This document shows positions 1-8,337 of a stretch of DNA of 64,000 bases, piece by piece (within the stretch, counting starts at the first letter, position 1; each line of letters begins with the position of its first letter). The notes below the pieces were generated by a model that saw only the letters and a list, made by a program, of their open reading frames with translations, ran no database searches and had not been told where the DNA came from. The DNA comes from JANYHH01 sp965249745 (GTDB lineage: Bacteria > Deinococcota > Deinococci > Deinococcales > JAAFIG01). The translations under genes and the position numbers were made by a program. The stretch lies in NCBI GenBank assembly GCA_965249745.1, contig OZ252252.1:1488001-1552000 (forward strand), in the 5' to 3' direction.

Positions 1-646
1 CGCGGTCGCACACGGCGTACAATTCGTCTAGCCGGTGCGAGATGAAGATGATGGACACGCCCGAATCCCGCAACTGCCGGATCACCCCGAACAGCGTCTC
101 CACCTCACGCTCGTCCAGGCTCGAGGTGGCCTCGTCCATCACGACCAGCTTGGCGTTCAAGTTGACGGCTCTGGCAATCGCGGTCATCTGCTGCACGGCG
201 ATGTTCTGCGTTTCCAAGGCTTGGGTCACGTCCACGCGAACGTTGAAGCGGCCCAGAATCTCTGTCGCCTCGCGGTGCATCCGCCGCCAGTCAATCAGCC
301 CGCCCCAGCCTTTTGGCTCGCGTCCCAGGAAGATATTCTCCGCGACCGAACGCAGCGGCACGAGATTGACCTCCTGATAAATCGTGGCAATCCCCGCGTT
401 CTGGGCAGCCTGCGGCGTGGCGAAGTTGACGCTGACGCCATCGAAGCGAATCTCGCCCGCGTCACGGGCATATGCCCCTGTGAGGATTTTGATCAGCGTG
501 CTCTTGCCCGCGCCGTTCTGCCCGATCAGTGCGTGAACCTCGCCCTTGGAGACGCGCAGGCTGGCTTGTTCCAGGGCGCGTACACCGGGGAAGCGCTTGG
601 TGATGCCGGTCATTTCGAGCAGCGGATGGGATGCGGAGTTGGTCAT
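1..646 (-). CDS. Sugar ABC transporter ATP-binding protein, YtfR/RbsA type, partial
   Basis: This is the N-terminal 215 residues of a ribose/galactofuranose-type import ATPase; the rest lies beyond the left edge. The reverse strand reads open from ATG 646 with Walker A GQNGAGKST near residue 38 and Walker B ending VVMDEATSSLD near residue 175, followed by a switch region ending IISHR-like (IIFISHRLDEL). Members of the family have two ATPase domains in tandem, of which only the first is visible. It follows the periplasmic binding-protein gene on the same strand after 258 bp, so permease genes probably lie further left. By family it would power uptake of a pentose or hexose furanose; the substrate is not known. 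Confidence 0.9.
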   Translation of the reverse strand, partial: MTNSASHPLLEMTGITKRFPGVRALEQASLRVSKGEVHALIGQNGAGKSTLIKILTGAYARDAGEIRFDGVSVNFATPQAAQNAGIATIYQEVNLVPLRSVAENIFLGREPKGWGGLIDWRRMHREATEILGRFNVRVDVTQALETQNIAVQQMTAIARAVNLNAKLVVMDEATSSLDEREVETLFGVIRQLRDSGVSIIFISHRLDELYAVCDR

Positions 647-772
647 GGGTGTTTTGAAAGAGCAAGAATCGAGTTCCGATGTTGTCAGATTGATCGTGCT
701 AAAGATGAGGTATTAAACCAAAAAATGAATCTGAAACTCGAGCGTGCTTTGTCAGACCTGCTGATTTGCGAG

Positions 773-804
773 AGTGCCCCCTCCCCAATCGAGGAGGGGG
801 CACT
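773..804 (-). promoter_or_regulatory. Perfect 12-bp intercistronic hairpin
   Basis: AGTGCCCCCTCC at 773-784 and its exact complement at 793-804 flank an 8-nt loop. It lies between the binding-protein gene and the ATPase gene. There is no long U tract on the reverse strand, so it looks more like an mRNA-stabilising or attenuating hairpin, which would let the binding protein be made in excess, than a full terminator. The function is inference. Confidence 0.6.
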
Positions 805-810
805 TTGAAC

Positions 811-904
811 TACTGATAACGGCACGATTCGGCTACCTAACTCATGCGACACAGACGCACTATATTGCCTTAAAACGTTAACCTGAACATGCCGAACTCA
901 GTAA
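811..904 (+). repeat. Dispersed 94-bp intergenic repeat, copy A
   Basis: This copy matches copy B at 32207-32300 at about 79 of 94 positions by eye, with no gap. It begins TACTGATAACGG and ends GCCGAACTCAGTAA. It abuts the stop codon of the binding-protein gene (905-907). The ends carry inverted TACTGA and TTCGGC motifs, so the unit could fold on itself. Confidence 0.8.
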
Positions 905-1876
905 TTAGTACGCGCTCTTGATACCCTCGGCGGCCGTCTCTGGGGTGTAATCGCGGTCCGGGTTGATGATCTTCGCGGGGATTTTCTTTCCGGCGGCGTA
1001 ATCTTTCATGATGGAAAAGGCCTTCGGGCCGAAGCGCGGGTTGCACTCCACGACGTAGTTGATTTTGCCGTCAATGATGAGCTGCACGGCTTCCTTGCCG
1101 CCGTCAATTGACAGGACCATCACGTCAACACCGGGCTTCTTGCCAGCGGCCTCGAGCGCGGCGATGGCTCCGATCGCCATTTCGTCGTTGTGCGCGTAGA
1201 CGACATCCACGTCCGGGTGCGCCTGAAGCAGCGTCTCCATGACCTGACGACCCTTGTCACGGGCGAAGTCACCGGTCTGTGAGGCCAGAATCTTCATGCC
1301 GGGGTTCTTGGCGATCACGTCGTCGAAGCCCTTCCTGCGGTCGTTGGCGGGTGAGGCTCCGGTCGAACCCTCGAGTTCGATGATATTGGCCTTGCCGCCG
1401 GTTTTCTTGACCAGCCAGTCCCCGACGCGCTTGCCTTCCAGGATGAAGTCAGACCCAATGAACGTCACGTAATCGGTGCCCGCCTTGGCGAGTTTAGCGT
1501 CAATGTTGCGGTCCAGCAGGATAACAGGGATGCCCGCCTTACGAGCTTCAATCACGACCGGGGCGAGTGGTTTCTCCTCGCGGGGGGCCAGGAAAATCAG
1601 ATCTACCTTCTGCGCGATCATGCTGCGCACGTCCGCGACCTGCTTGGCGGCGCTGCCCGCCGCGTCGGTGTACACGAGCTGGTAGCCCAGCTTCTTGGCT
1701 TCGTCCTGCATGGACTTGGTTTGCGCCAAGCGCCACGGGTTGTTGGACTCGGTTTGCGCGAAGCCGACCTTGTACTTGGCTTTCTGCATCAGCTTTGGAC
1801 CCATGGTTTGACCCACGGCGGTGACGGCCAGCGTCAGGCTGGCGGCGAGCAGGGCGAGGGTTGCAACTTTTCTCAT
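905..1876 (-). CDS. Periplasmic sugar-binding protein, YtfQ-like
   Basis: A 323-residue substrate-binding protein of the ribose/galactofuranose family (peripla_BP_4 fold). Residues 1-23 form a signal peptide ending near AVGQ. The mature part has YtfQ hallmarks: VGFAQTESNNPWR near the N-terminus, IFLAPREEKPL, ILLDRNID, EGSTGASPANDRRKGF, and YAHNDEMAIGA. ATG 1876 is preferred because it begins the signal peptide and is preceded by AAGGAGG; an open extension to 2137 has no such support. Transcription probably starts from the promoter at 2050-2079. It precedes the ATPase gene, and the divergent ArsR-type regulator is its likely controller. The exact sugar is unknown. Confidence 0.9.
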   Translation of the reverse strand: MRKVATLALLAASLTLAVTAVGQTMGPKLMQKAKYKVGFAQTESNNPWRLAQTKSMQDEAKKLGYQLVYTDAAGSAAKQVADVRSMIAQKVDLIFLAPREEKPLAPVVIEARKAGIPVILLDRNIDAKLAKAGTDYVTFIGSDFILEGKRVGDWLVKKTGGKANIIELEGSTGASPANDRRKGFDDVIAKNPGMKILASQTGDFARDKGRQVMETLLQAHPDVDVVYAHNDEMAIGAIAALEAAGKKPGVDVMVLSIDGGKEAVQLIIDGKINYVVECNPRFGPKAFSIMKDYAAGKKIPAKIINPDRDYTPETAAEGIKSAY

Positions 1877-2000
1877 GGTTTGGCCTCCTTCGCGCAAGAG
1901 CGCGAACCGGAACTTGACTCGAGGGCGAACAGGCAATCTCGAGCAGGTCAACCCCGTCCGCTCACCGTCAACGCCTGGGGAATAGAGTCCCAAGTCGTTT

Positions 2001-2018
2001 AGCACGACGAATCGTGCT
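2001..2018 (-). promoter_or_regulatory. 7-bp hairpin in the sugar-transporter leader
   Basis: AGCACGA at 2001-2007 and TCGTGCT at 2012-2018 form a perfect palindrome around CGAA. It lies in the roughly 165-nt leader between the promoter and the binding-protein start. It could be a protein operator or an RNA hairpin; the sequence does not decide. Confidence 0.45.
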
Positions 2019-2049
2019 GGTTCAGGGCGCGGGTTGTTGATCTGAGCGC

Positions 2050-2079
2050 AGGTTACAAGAGACAGAAAGAAAATGTCAA
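2050..2079 (-). promoter_or_regulatory. Promoter of the sugar transporter operon
   Basis: On the reverse strand TTGACA (2074-2079) and TAACCT (2050-2055) are separated by 18 bp. This is the best sigma-70-type match in the divergent spacer and points at the binding-protein gene. Confidence 0.65.
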
Positions 2080-2273
2080 GTCTTTTGGTGGGTAATGGAG
2101 TTCTCTTGGTTAGAATCGGGACACCTCCTCGAGTCATCTATAACGCTCAGCCTCATCTTTCCCCAGAAGAAGTTGAGGAAAATGCCGTCACTAGCGGCAA
2201 ATATGCGCTAGCTTCTCTTTGAACCAGTTCACCGACGGATTCAACTTGTGTATTGTTTAACCTAATCCCCAAT

Positions 2274-2307
2274 TTGCATTACCACAAGTTTTTTCGTATT
2301 ATTGTGG
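2274..2307 (+). promoter_or_regulatory. Promoter and candidate operator of the ArsR-type regulator
   Basis: TTGCAT (2274-2279), a 17-bp spacer and TATTAT (2297-2302) form a promoter aimed at the regulator. An inverted pair CCACAA (2282-2287) and TTGTGG (2302-2307) brackets the spacer and -10 box, a position suited to autoregulation. Together with the elements at 2001-2079 it accounts for the 453-bp spacer between 1877 and 2329. Confidence 0.5.
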
Positions 2308-2329
2308 GTATCAGACCCCGGAGGCCAGC

Positions 2330-3292
2330 ATGATCATTGCCCGCAACAAGACCCTGGTCGTGGACGGCGAATCAGCCATCAACGTGCTCCAAGCCCTCTC
2401 GAGCGAAACCCGGTTACTGATCCTCAGCCTGCTCTCGCACCGGACGATGAACGTCAGTAGCCTGACCGAAACGATTGGCCTGCCCGCTTCCACCGTGACC
2501 TTCAACCTCAAGCAACTCGAGGAGGCTGGGTTGGTCAGCGTCCAGTACATGCCGGGCACGCGGGGGCAACAGAAACTGATCGCCAAGCGCTACGACGAAA
2601 TCCTGGTCAAATTGCCGGGTGTCGAAATCGAAGCCGACAAGGACATCGTGGAAGTCTCCATGCCAATCGGAAACTACAAGCGTTTCTCCGTCAAGCCGAC
2701 CTGCGGGCTGGCGTCGGACACCAAGTACATCGGCATGATTGACGACCCGCGCAGTTTCTACGAACCCGAACACGTTTTCGCGCAACTGATGTGGTTCCGC
2801 CAGGGCTTCGTGGAGTACGACTTCCCCAACAACCTGCCGTACGGCGCAGAGGCGACCGAACTGGAACTCTCTATGGAAATCTGCTCCGAAGCCCCAGAGT
2901 ACGACCCGGACTGGCCCAGCGATATCACGCTCTGGCTGAACGACACCGAGGTTGGAACCTGGACCAGCCCCGGCGATTTCGGCGGCGAGCGCGGTCGCCA
3001 CACGCCATCCTGGTGGTCAGTGGATCAGACCAATTACGGCTTGCTGAAACGCTGGCGCATCACCTCGGAGGGCGCGTTCATAGACGGCGAAAAACTTTCC
3101 AACCTAACGCTTTCCGACCTGAAGCTCGAGGCGCAGAATCACATCGAGGTGCGCTTAGGCGTGAAGGCGGACGCCCGCAACATCGGCGGCATCAACCTCT
3201 TCGGGCGCAAGTTCGGGAATTACGGGCAGGACATTCACCTGCGGACCCGCTTCGCCTTTTTGGAGGGCGAACGCCCTTACAAGCTCAAGTAA
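2330..3292 (+). CDS. ArsR-type winged-helix transcriptional regulator
   Basis: A 320-residue protein with an N-terminal winged-helix domain (about residues 15-95: ALSSETRLLILSLLS, then a recognition helix around LPASTVTFNLKQLEEAGL). A longer C-terminal region (about 100-320) has no motif I can name; it is rich in Trp and acidic residues and may bind a sugar. It is much longer than classic 100-residue metal-sensing ArsR proteins and lacks their Cys motif. The start ATG 2330 has GGAGG 8 nt upstream. It is divergent from the YtfQ/YtfR-like transporter, which makes it the likely sugar-responsive regulator; that role is inferred from position. Confidence 0.8.
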   Translation: MIIARNKTLVVDGESAINVLQALSSETRLLILSLLSHRTMNVSSLTETIGLPASTVTFNLKQLEEAGLVSVQYMPGTRGQQKLIAKRYDEILVKLPGVEIEADKDIVEVSMPIGNYKRFSVKPTCGLASDTKYIGMIDDPRSFYEPEHVFAQLMWFRQGFVEYDFPNNLPYGAEATELELSMEICSEAPEYDPDWPSDITLWLNDTEVGTWTSPGDFGGERGRHTPSWWSVDQTNYGLLKRWRITSEGAFIDGEKLSNLTLSDLKLEAQNHIEVRLGVKADARNIGGINLFGRKFGNYGQDIHLRTRFAFLEGERPYKLK

Positions 3293-3320
3293 TCGGCAGG
3301 CCTCGGGCGAGGTAAACGAT

Positions 3321-4157
3321 TCAACCAGGCTCGAGGATCGCCGCGAGCGCCCGTATAGCATCCAAGCTCACGGTCTCTCCGCGCACCGACCCCTCGAGAT
3401 TCGCGTGCCTCAGAGCTGCCTCTATCTGTGTGTCGTCGTAACCCGCCAGTTTCAGGTTATTCCGCAGGGTTTTGCGCCGATGACCCAACGCCGCGCCCAG
3501 AATCTTGACCACGCCCAATGAAGGTTTCATGCCCTTCGTGACCCGAATTTGCACCACACTCGAGGTCACGTCCGGCGCGGGAAAAAACGCGTTCTTGCTG
3601 ACATCTCTGAGGCGCTCCGCCCGCCCGTACAGGGCGATCAGTGCCGACAGAAAACCGTACCCATCCCCACCCGGCACAGCCTCGAGTCGGTCAGCCACCT
3701 CGCGCTGCACCAGAACGGTGATCGTCTTGAAGCGGCCGCTCTCCAAGAAGCGCGTCAGTAACGCTGTGCTGATATAGTACGGCAGGTTGGCGCAGAGCAG
3801 GCTGTCTTCGGGGAGTTGGCTGTAATCCCACTCCAGGGCATCCGTGAAAATCAGGCGCACGTTGCTCAACTCCGCCAGCGTTTCTTTGAGCACCGCCTCG
3901 AGCTTGCGATCCTTTTCCAGTGTGGTGACGTTGGCCCCGGTTTCCGCCAGCCCTCGTGTCAATACCCCTAACCCCGGTCCGACCTCGACGACGCTCGAGC
4001 CAAGCGTTGCGCCGCTGGTCTCCACGATGAAGCGCAAGGCGTTGCCGTCTATCAGGAAGTTCTGCCCGAAGCCCTTGCTGGGTCGTAAGCCGTAACGGTC
4101 CAGCAGTTCACGGACTCGAGCGGGAGAGTACAGCGGCGCGGTCACAGCGGGCAGCAT
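3321..4157 (-). CDS. rsmA: 16S rRNA dimethyladenosine transferase
   Basis: RsmA/KsgA dimethylates two adjacent adenosines in the 3' terminal hairpin of 16S rRNA, using S-adenosylmethionine, late in small-subunit assembly. The 278-residue frame shows GFGQNFL near the N-terminus, the SAM motif VVEVGPGLGVLT, and the catalytic CANLPYYIS. The C-terminal part contains LGHRRKTLRNNL, typical of the family. ATG 4157 is chosen; a TTG at 4193 with GAGGGG upstream would add 12 residues. It converges with the regulator gene, with 28 bp between stops, leaving little room for a separate terminator. Confidence 0.95.
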   Translation of the reverse strand: MLPAVTAPLYSPARVRELLDRYGLRPSKGFGQNFLIDGNALRFIVETSGATLGSSVVEVGPGLGVLTRGLAETGANVTTLEKDRKLEAVLKETLAELSNVRLIFTDALEWDYSQLPEDSLLCANLPYYISTALLTRFLESGRFKTITVLVQREVADRLEAVPGGDGYGFLSALIALYGRAERLRDVSKNAFFPAPDVTSSVVQIRVTKGMKPSLGVVKILGAALGHRRKTLRNNLKLAGYDDTQIEAALRHANLEGSVRGETVSLDAIRALAAILEPG

Positions 4158-4238
4158 ACCGTTTAACCAAAAGTTGGAGTTTCGACGAGACAACTCATAT
4201 ACCCCTCGTAAAAACTTGAGATGTCAGCTAACAGAAAT

Positions 4239-4267
4239 TTGATTTTTTGCTAACTATAGTTTACAAT
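4239..4267 (+). promoter_or_regulatory. Promoter of the DUF4143 ATPase, near-leaderless
   Basis: TTGATT (4239-4244), a 17-bp spacer and TACAAT (4262-4267) lie in a locally A+T-rich stretch. The ATG at 4279 is only 11 nt past the -10 box and has no Shine-Dalgarno site, so the mRNA should have almost no leader. Confidence 0.65.
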
Positions 4268-4278
4268 TATTCCGATTT

Positions 4279-5517
4279 ATGGAAAGTAGATTTTTCAAAC
4301 GCGACATTCTCTCAAGACTTCGCTTTATTCCTGGCTTGCCAGTGTTGATCGTAGTTGGGGCGCGTCGTGTTGGCAAGACCACGCTGTTGCAGAGTTGGTA
4401 CGACACTTTTGAATCAACGCCTCGAGCTTGGCTTGATGGCGATAATCCTGCGCATCTCTTGCTCTGGGAACGTCTTCGTTCTGGACAAGATGGTGGTTCC
4501 TGGCTGACCAGCCTAACTGGAAACAATGGAACTGAGCGCACGTTGCTGTTTTTGGACGAGGCGCAGATGCTTCCAGATTCTAGTCGGCTCGTCAAAGTTC
4601 TGGTAGACGCACTACCAGAGTTGCGGGTCGTCATGAGCGGCTCGAGTGCCCTAAAACTCAAAGATCTCAGTTCAGAGAGTTTAGCCGGGCGTAAACAGTT
4701 GTTAGAGTTGTATCCGTTGAACTTGCACGAGCGGCTCTCCGACCCACGCTTGACAATTCGTGTTGATGCGGCTCGAGCGTTCAGTTTGGACGGTTTGCTG
4801 GGAGATCTGCTGGTTTGGGGCGGCTTCCCAGGTGTGACAGCCTTGCCCCAAACCCGTGACAAAATCAGTTACCTAACCGATGTCGTGGACTCACTCCTGT
4901 ACCGCGATTTGATGAGTGAGGTGCGTGTTAAGGACGTTGGTTTGCTGAAGCGGATGCTGAGTGCCCTAGCTCGAGCCGTCGGTTCACAAATCAGTGTCTC
5001 GAAGTTGGGCGCTGAGCTGGAATTGAGTCGCCCAACAATTACCCGCTATCTGGATTTGTTTGAAGAAGCCAGCCTGATTCGGTTACTGCCAGGGATCGGT
5101 AAAAGCGGCATTGTTCCTAAGGCGCACCCCAAAATTTATTTCCTGGACAATGGCATTCTCTCTTGGCTGATGTTAGACACCCGAGTCTTCGAAACTCGGA
5201 AGCCAGAGGACCAAGCTCTGCTGCTAGAAAACTATCTGGTCGGAGAATTGGTCAAATACCAGTCCTACCAGGGGGATACCTTGACACAACTTGGGTATCT
5301 CTGGCATCCCAAAGGCGAGATTGACCTAGTGACGTATAGGAACGGAGCGATTCAACGGGCAATAGAGATCAAACTTAGCGATTCGCAAGGTGGCTCGAGA
5401 GAGACGCGAGCCGAATTGGGGCAGGTTGGACTCGAGGTGGTGAATCTAGGAAATATTTCAGATTTCTTCATTGATCTTTGGAAATCTATCGAAGAACTCA
5501 ACCAGAATAACAATTGA
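4279..5517 (+). CDS. AAA ATPase with DUF4143 domain
   Basis: A 412-residue member of the AAA_14/DUF4143 family, common orphan ATPases in bacteria and archaea. The N-terminal AAA domain has Walker A GARRVGKTTLLQ near residue 26 and Walker B LLFLDEAQ near residue 94, followed by an SGSSAL sensor. The C-terminal DUF4143 region (from about residue 200) contains a helix-turn-helix-like stretch ISVSKLGAELELSRPTITRYLDLFEE and a restriction-endonuclease-like pattern near the end (LWHPKGEIDLV then IEIKLS), suggesting a PD-(D/E)xK fold. Codons are less G+C-rich than in neighbours, hinting at transfer. It is not part of an operon. The cellular role of this family is unclear. Confidence 0.85.
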   Translation: MESRFFKRDILSRLRFIPGLPVLIVVGARRVGKTTLLQSWYDTFESTPRAWLDGDNPAHLLLWERLRSGQDGGSWLTSLTGNNGTERTLLFLDEAQMLPDSSRLVKVLVDALPELRVVMSGSSALKLKDLSSESLAGRKQLLELYPLNLHERLSDPRLTIRVDAARAFSLDGLLGDLLVWGGFPGVTALPQTRDKISYLTDVVDSLLYRDLMSEVRVKDVGLLKRMLSALARAVGSQISVSKLGAELELSRPTITRYLDLFEEASLIRLLPGIGKSGIVPKAHPKIYFLDNGILSWLMLDTRVFETRKPEDQALLLENYLVGELVKYQSYQGDTLTQLGYLWHPKGEIDLVTYRNGAIQRAIEIKLSDSQGGSRETRAELGQVGLEVVNLGNISDFFIDLWKSIEELNQNNN

Positions 5518-5550
5518 TTGTCGCCAGCTTAATTGCCATGCCTCGGGCGT

Positions 5551-6279
5551 TCACCGCAACGCGAAGGTCACTGAGACCACCGAAGTAATATCCTTCTCAA
5601 TGCTCTCCGTATCAAACGAGCCGTAATCGTCGGCCGCCGACGTGTTCTTGGCGGTGATCTGGAACACACCAACCCTGGCATTGCGTGCCGCGCCGATCGT
5701 CACGCCCGCGCCCTTAGCAATCGTCTCACCGCGCGCTTTGGCGTCGGCGGTGGCCGCCTCGAGCATTTGCAAGCGCAACTCTGCGATTTTGGTGTACAGG
5801 TAACTCAGCGTCGCCTCGTATGGAACGCCCGCGCCGAGCATGGCTTCGGCGGCTTTGCCCGCTAGGGCGGTCGTAGCGCTCACCTCTGAGGATTCAATCT
5901 CGAAGGCTTGCCGCACCCGATAGCCTGGAATCGTGCGTTTGCCGCCGTCGGCGGTGGTTTCCTCGTAGGTGAGCGGTTCCGAGGAGATCGGCGCGTAGGT
6001 GATGCTGACCTTGCCGTTCTGCGCCATGAAGGCTTTGAACTTTCCCAGCGAGAGCTTCAGGTTTTGCGTGGCCTGACTGAGATTCGTGCTCTCGGCGGTC
6101 AGGTTGCCCTTCCACTGAATCAGGTCGCTGGTGATGGTTTTCTTAGCGCTCCCGGTCACGGTGATGTCCTGATCGTTGCGGGTTTCGCGGATCGCGCTCG
6201 AGGCGAGCCAGCCGGTGAGGACGATGGCCGCGGCGAGTGCCAGCATGCCCAGGAAGTTGAACGGCGATGAGTTCTGCAT
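5551..6279 (-). CDS. SIMPL-domain (DUF541) protein, membrane-anchored
   Basis: A 242-residue protein with one N-terminal hydrophobic segment (about residues 10-28) followed by a SIMPL domain: ITVTGSAKKTITSDLIQWKG at its start and ITSVVSVTFAL at its end. The family is periplasmic or surface-exposed and associated with stress tolerance in some species; the biochemical role is unsettled. ATG 6279 is chosen; GTG 6285 two codons earlier is also possible. TACAAT on the reverse strand (6287-6292) lies 7 nt before the ATG, so the gene is probably leaderless and transcribed alone. Confidence 0.88.
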   Translation of the reverse strand: MQNSSPFNFLGMLALAAAIVLTGWLASSAIRETRNDQDITVTGSAKKTITSDLIQWKGNLTAESTNLSQATQNLKLSLGKFKAFMAQNGKVSITYAPISSEPLTYEETTADGGKRTIPGYRVRQAFEIESSEVSATTALAGKAAEAMLGAGVPYEATLSYLYTKIAELRLQMLEAATADAKARGETIAKGAGVTIGAARNARVGVFQITAKNTSAADDYGSFDTESIEKDITSVVSVTFALR

Positions 6280-6478
6280 GGACACTATTGTATGGGTTCA
6301 GCGTGAACGAAACGTCAAAAAGAAATCTGACTGTCTCGAGAACGGCCTCCAGGACCAAGTATCTCCTCGTAAAAACTTGGACAGCTACAGTTCAAATCCG
6401 GGTTGTTGTAGACACTGACTCGAAACAGTCCACGATGTTTACATACGTTTTTCCTAGAAGGAAGGCATCAAGCTGGAT

Positions 6479-7519
6479 TCACGATGCGCGGCTGGAATGT
6501 CCGTCTTGCGTGGCGGCGGTGTGCCCAGCAAAATCAGCGCCGACCTCGACGCCCTCGAGCGACACCTCTGGGAAGATGTCGTGTAGCAAGGTGCGTAATC
6601 CCTCGAGCGTCACGACCTGTGTGACTCGGCCGCGCACCTGTGACGCCCCTGGAAAGCCCTTGAAGTACTGCCCGAGAATTCCGCGCATCTGCCGCATCCC
6701 GGATTCCTGGCCGTACCAGTGCGCGTTTAGCAGCGCGTGACGGTAGGCTAAGCGCACCACGTCCCCAGTTTGCAGGGTTGCACCGCCCATAATTTCACTA
6801 AAGATGAATGGTCGTCCGACCGCGCCGCGCCCGATCATCACCCCGGCCGCTTTGTGACGGCGGGCGTGAAACAGTTCGCTCGAGGTGACATCGCCGCTGC
6901 CGACCAGGGGAATGTTCAGGTGGGACTGGACTTCCTCGATTTTGTCCCAGTCCGCCTGCCCGGTGTACGCCTGGGCCCGAGTGCGCCCGTGCAGCGCCAC
7001 GCAGGCCGCGCCGCCCGCCTCGAGACCTTGCGCGACGGTGATGGCGTTGAATTTGTCCCAGCCCAAACGAATCTTGGCGCTGACTGGTACGGGCACGGCT
7101 TTGTCCAGCGCCTGAATCAGATCGTGGGCGGCGTCCGGGTTTTGCAGCAGACAAGCGCCACCGCCGTTCTTGACGATCTTCGGCACGGGGCAGCCCATGT
7201 TGATGTCCAGCGCGACCGGCTTGAACTCTTCATATAACTTCTGGCCCGCCTCGGCCATGATCTGCGGGTCCGCGCCGAACAGTTGAATCACCAGATCAGG
7301 TTCGCCGGGGTACGGCTCACCGATCTCGAAGCTTTTCTTACCGTTCATCACCACGCCCATGGAGCTGACCATCTCGGTGACCGCCCAGGCCGCGCCGAAC
7401 TCGCGGCAGAGTAAGCGAAACGGGGCGTCGGAAAAGCCCGCCATCGGCGCTAAGACCGCGCCCCCAGATTGCAGTTTGGCGCGGTGAAAATCTGGTTTGT
7501 GATGCGAGACCTGCGTCAT
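6479..7519 (-). CDS. tRNA-dihydrouridine synthase, DusB-like
   Basis: An FMN enzyme that reduces uridines in the tRNA D-loop using NADPH. The 346-residue frame begins its TIM barrel at VLAPMAGFSDAPFR, has the DINMGCP motif whose Cys (residue 110) is the conserved active-site position of the family, SAKIRLGW, HGRTRAQAYTGQADW, and the FMN-binding MIGRGAVGRPFIF. A C-terminal tail of about 25 residues is atypical. The -10 box TATAGT on the reverse strand (7529-7534) is 9 nt before ATG 7519, consistent with a leaderless transcript. Which uridine it modifies cannot be told from sequence. Confidence 0.92.
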   Translation of the reverse strand: MTQVSHHKPDFHRAKLQSGGAVLAPMAGFSDAPFRLLCREFGAAWAVTEMVSSMGVVMNGKKSFEIGEPYPGEPDLVIQLFGADPQIMAEAGQKLYEEFKPVALDINMGCPVPKIVKNGGGACLLQNPDAAHDLIQALDKAVPVPVSAKIRLGWDKFNAITVAQGLEAGGAACVALHGRTRAQAYTGQADWDKIEEVQSHLNIPLVGSGDVTSSELFHARRHKAAGVMIGRGAVGRPFIFSEIMGGATLQTGDVVRLAYRHALLNAHWYGQESGMRQMRGILGQYFKGFPGASQVRGRVTQVVTLEGLRTLLHDIFPEVSLEGVEVGADFAGHTAATQDGHSSRAS

Positions 7520-7706
7520 AAGCAGTGGACTATAGCAGGTGCGCCTGCGGTCTATCGTGATCTCAGCCGAGGGTTGCCTTCAACCCCGAGCGGGCGGTCG
7601 CGGTTGGCAGCCGGGACTACGAACAGATTGAAGAGTCGCGCCAAAGATAACGGAGGGCCTTCAGCGCGATTCACTCCCAAACCGCTGGACCCACTCAGGA
7701 GAACCC

Positions 7707-8276
7707 ATGCTCAAGATCGCCGTCATCATCAGCAGCACTCGCGCCACCCGTTTCGCCGACAAACCCGCGCAGTGGCTGATGAACATCGTTCAGGCACGCA
7801 CCGACGCCAGTTTTGAATTGGTTGACCTACGCGATTTCCCGATGCCCTTCTTCGACGAGGTGGCCTCCAATGCCTACGCGCCCTCCAAAAACGAGGTCGC
7901 GGTGCGCTGGCAGCAGAAAATTGCCGAATTCGATGGTTTCATCATCCTGACGGCTGAGTACAACCACGCCCCGACCGCCGTGCTGAAAAACGCCCTCGAT
8001 TACGCCTACCCAGAGTGGAACAAAAAACCTGTTGCTTTCGTCGGGTACGGCTCGGTCGGCGCGGCTCGAGCCATCGAGCAACTGCGGTTGATCGCGGTGG
8101 AACTCCAGATGGCTCCGACCCGCACCGGGGTTCACATCCAGGGGGCGGATTTCTTCGGTGCTTGGCAGCAGGGCGCGGCGCTCGAGGAGATGAGCCACCT
8201 GCAACCGGGCGTGCAGGCCCTCCTTGAAGAGCTGGTCTGGTGGGGGAATGCCTTGAAGACGGCGCGAGCCGCGTAA
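7707..8276 (+). CDS. NADPH-dependent FMN reductase family flavoprotein
   Basis: A 189-residue flavodoxin-like oxidoreductase. It opens with a phosphate-binding loop region (IAVIISSTRATRFADKPA), has LTAEYNHAPTAVLKNALDY (the family's PEYN-like active loop) around residue 75-93, and KPVAFVGYGSVGAARAIEQLR further on. Such enzymes reduce free flavins, quinones, azo dyes or nitro-compounds; the substrate here is not predictable. AGGAG lies 7 nt before ATG 7707. It converges with the DinB/WYL pair, with a shared hairpin terminator at 8307-8332. Confidence 0.9.
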   Translation: MLKIAVIISSTRATRFADKPAQWLMNIVQARTDASFELVDLRDFPMPFFDEVASNAYAPSKNEVAVRWQQKIAEFDGFIILTAEYNHAPTAVLKNALDYAYPEWNKKPVAFVGYGSVGAARAIEQLRLIAVELQMAPTRTGVHIQGADFFGAWQQGAALEEMSHLQPGVQALLEELVWWGNALKTARAA

Positions 8277-8306
8277 CCGAATCGCTTGAGATCATCGAAA
8301 CTGTTC

Positions 8307-8332
8307 GCACCTCGAGTTCCGGCTCGAGGTGC
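8307..8332. terminator. Bidirectional hairpin between convergent genes
   Basis: GCACCTCGAG (8307-8316), loop TTCCGG, and CTCGAGGTGC (8323-8332) form a perfect 10-bp stem followed by TTTCG. It sits between the FMN reductase and DinB stop codons. Each arm contains a CTCGAG copy. Confidence 0.6.
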
Positions 8333-8337
8333 TTTCG

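Noticed and set aside
1877..2137. 87-residue N-terminal extension of the sugar-binding protein
   Set aside because: It precedes a proper signal peptide and SD, and spans the promoter region.
2414..3001. Long antisense frames opposite real genes (also opposite coxL, ccmF, leuS, S41 peptidase)
   Set aside because: They mirror the G+C-rich codon pattern of the sense gene and show no domain or start signal.
4205..6377. Identical 15-mer CCTCGTAAAAACTTG at about 4205 and 6365, each upstream of a reverse-strand gene
   Set aside because: One or two shared 15-mers are expected by chance in a 64-kb window and the distance to the two start codons differs, so it is not evidence for a regulatory motif.
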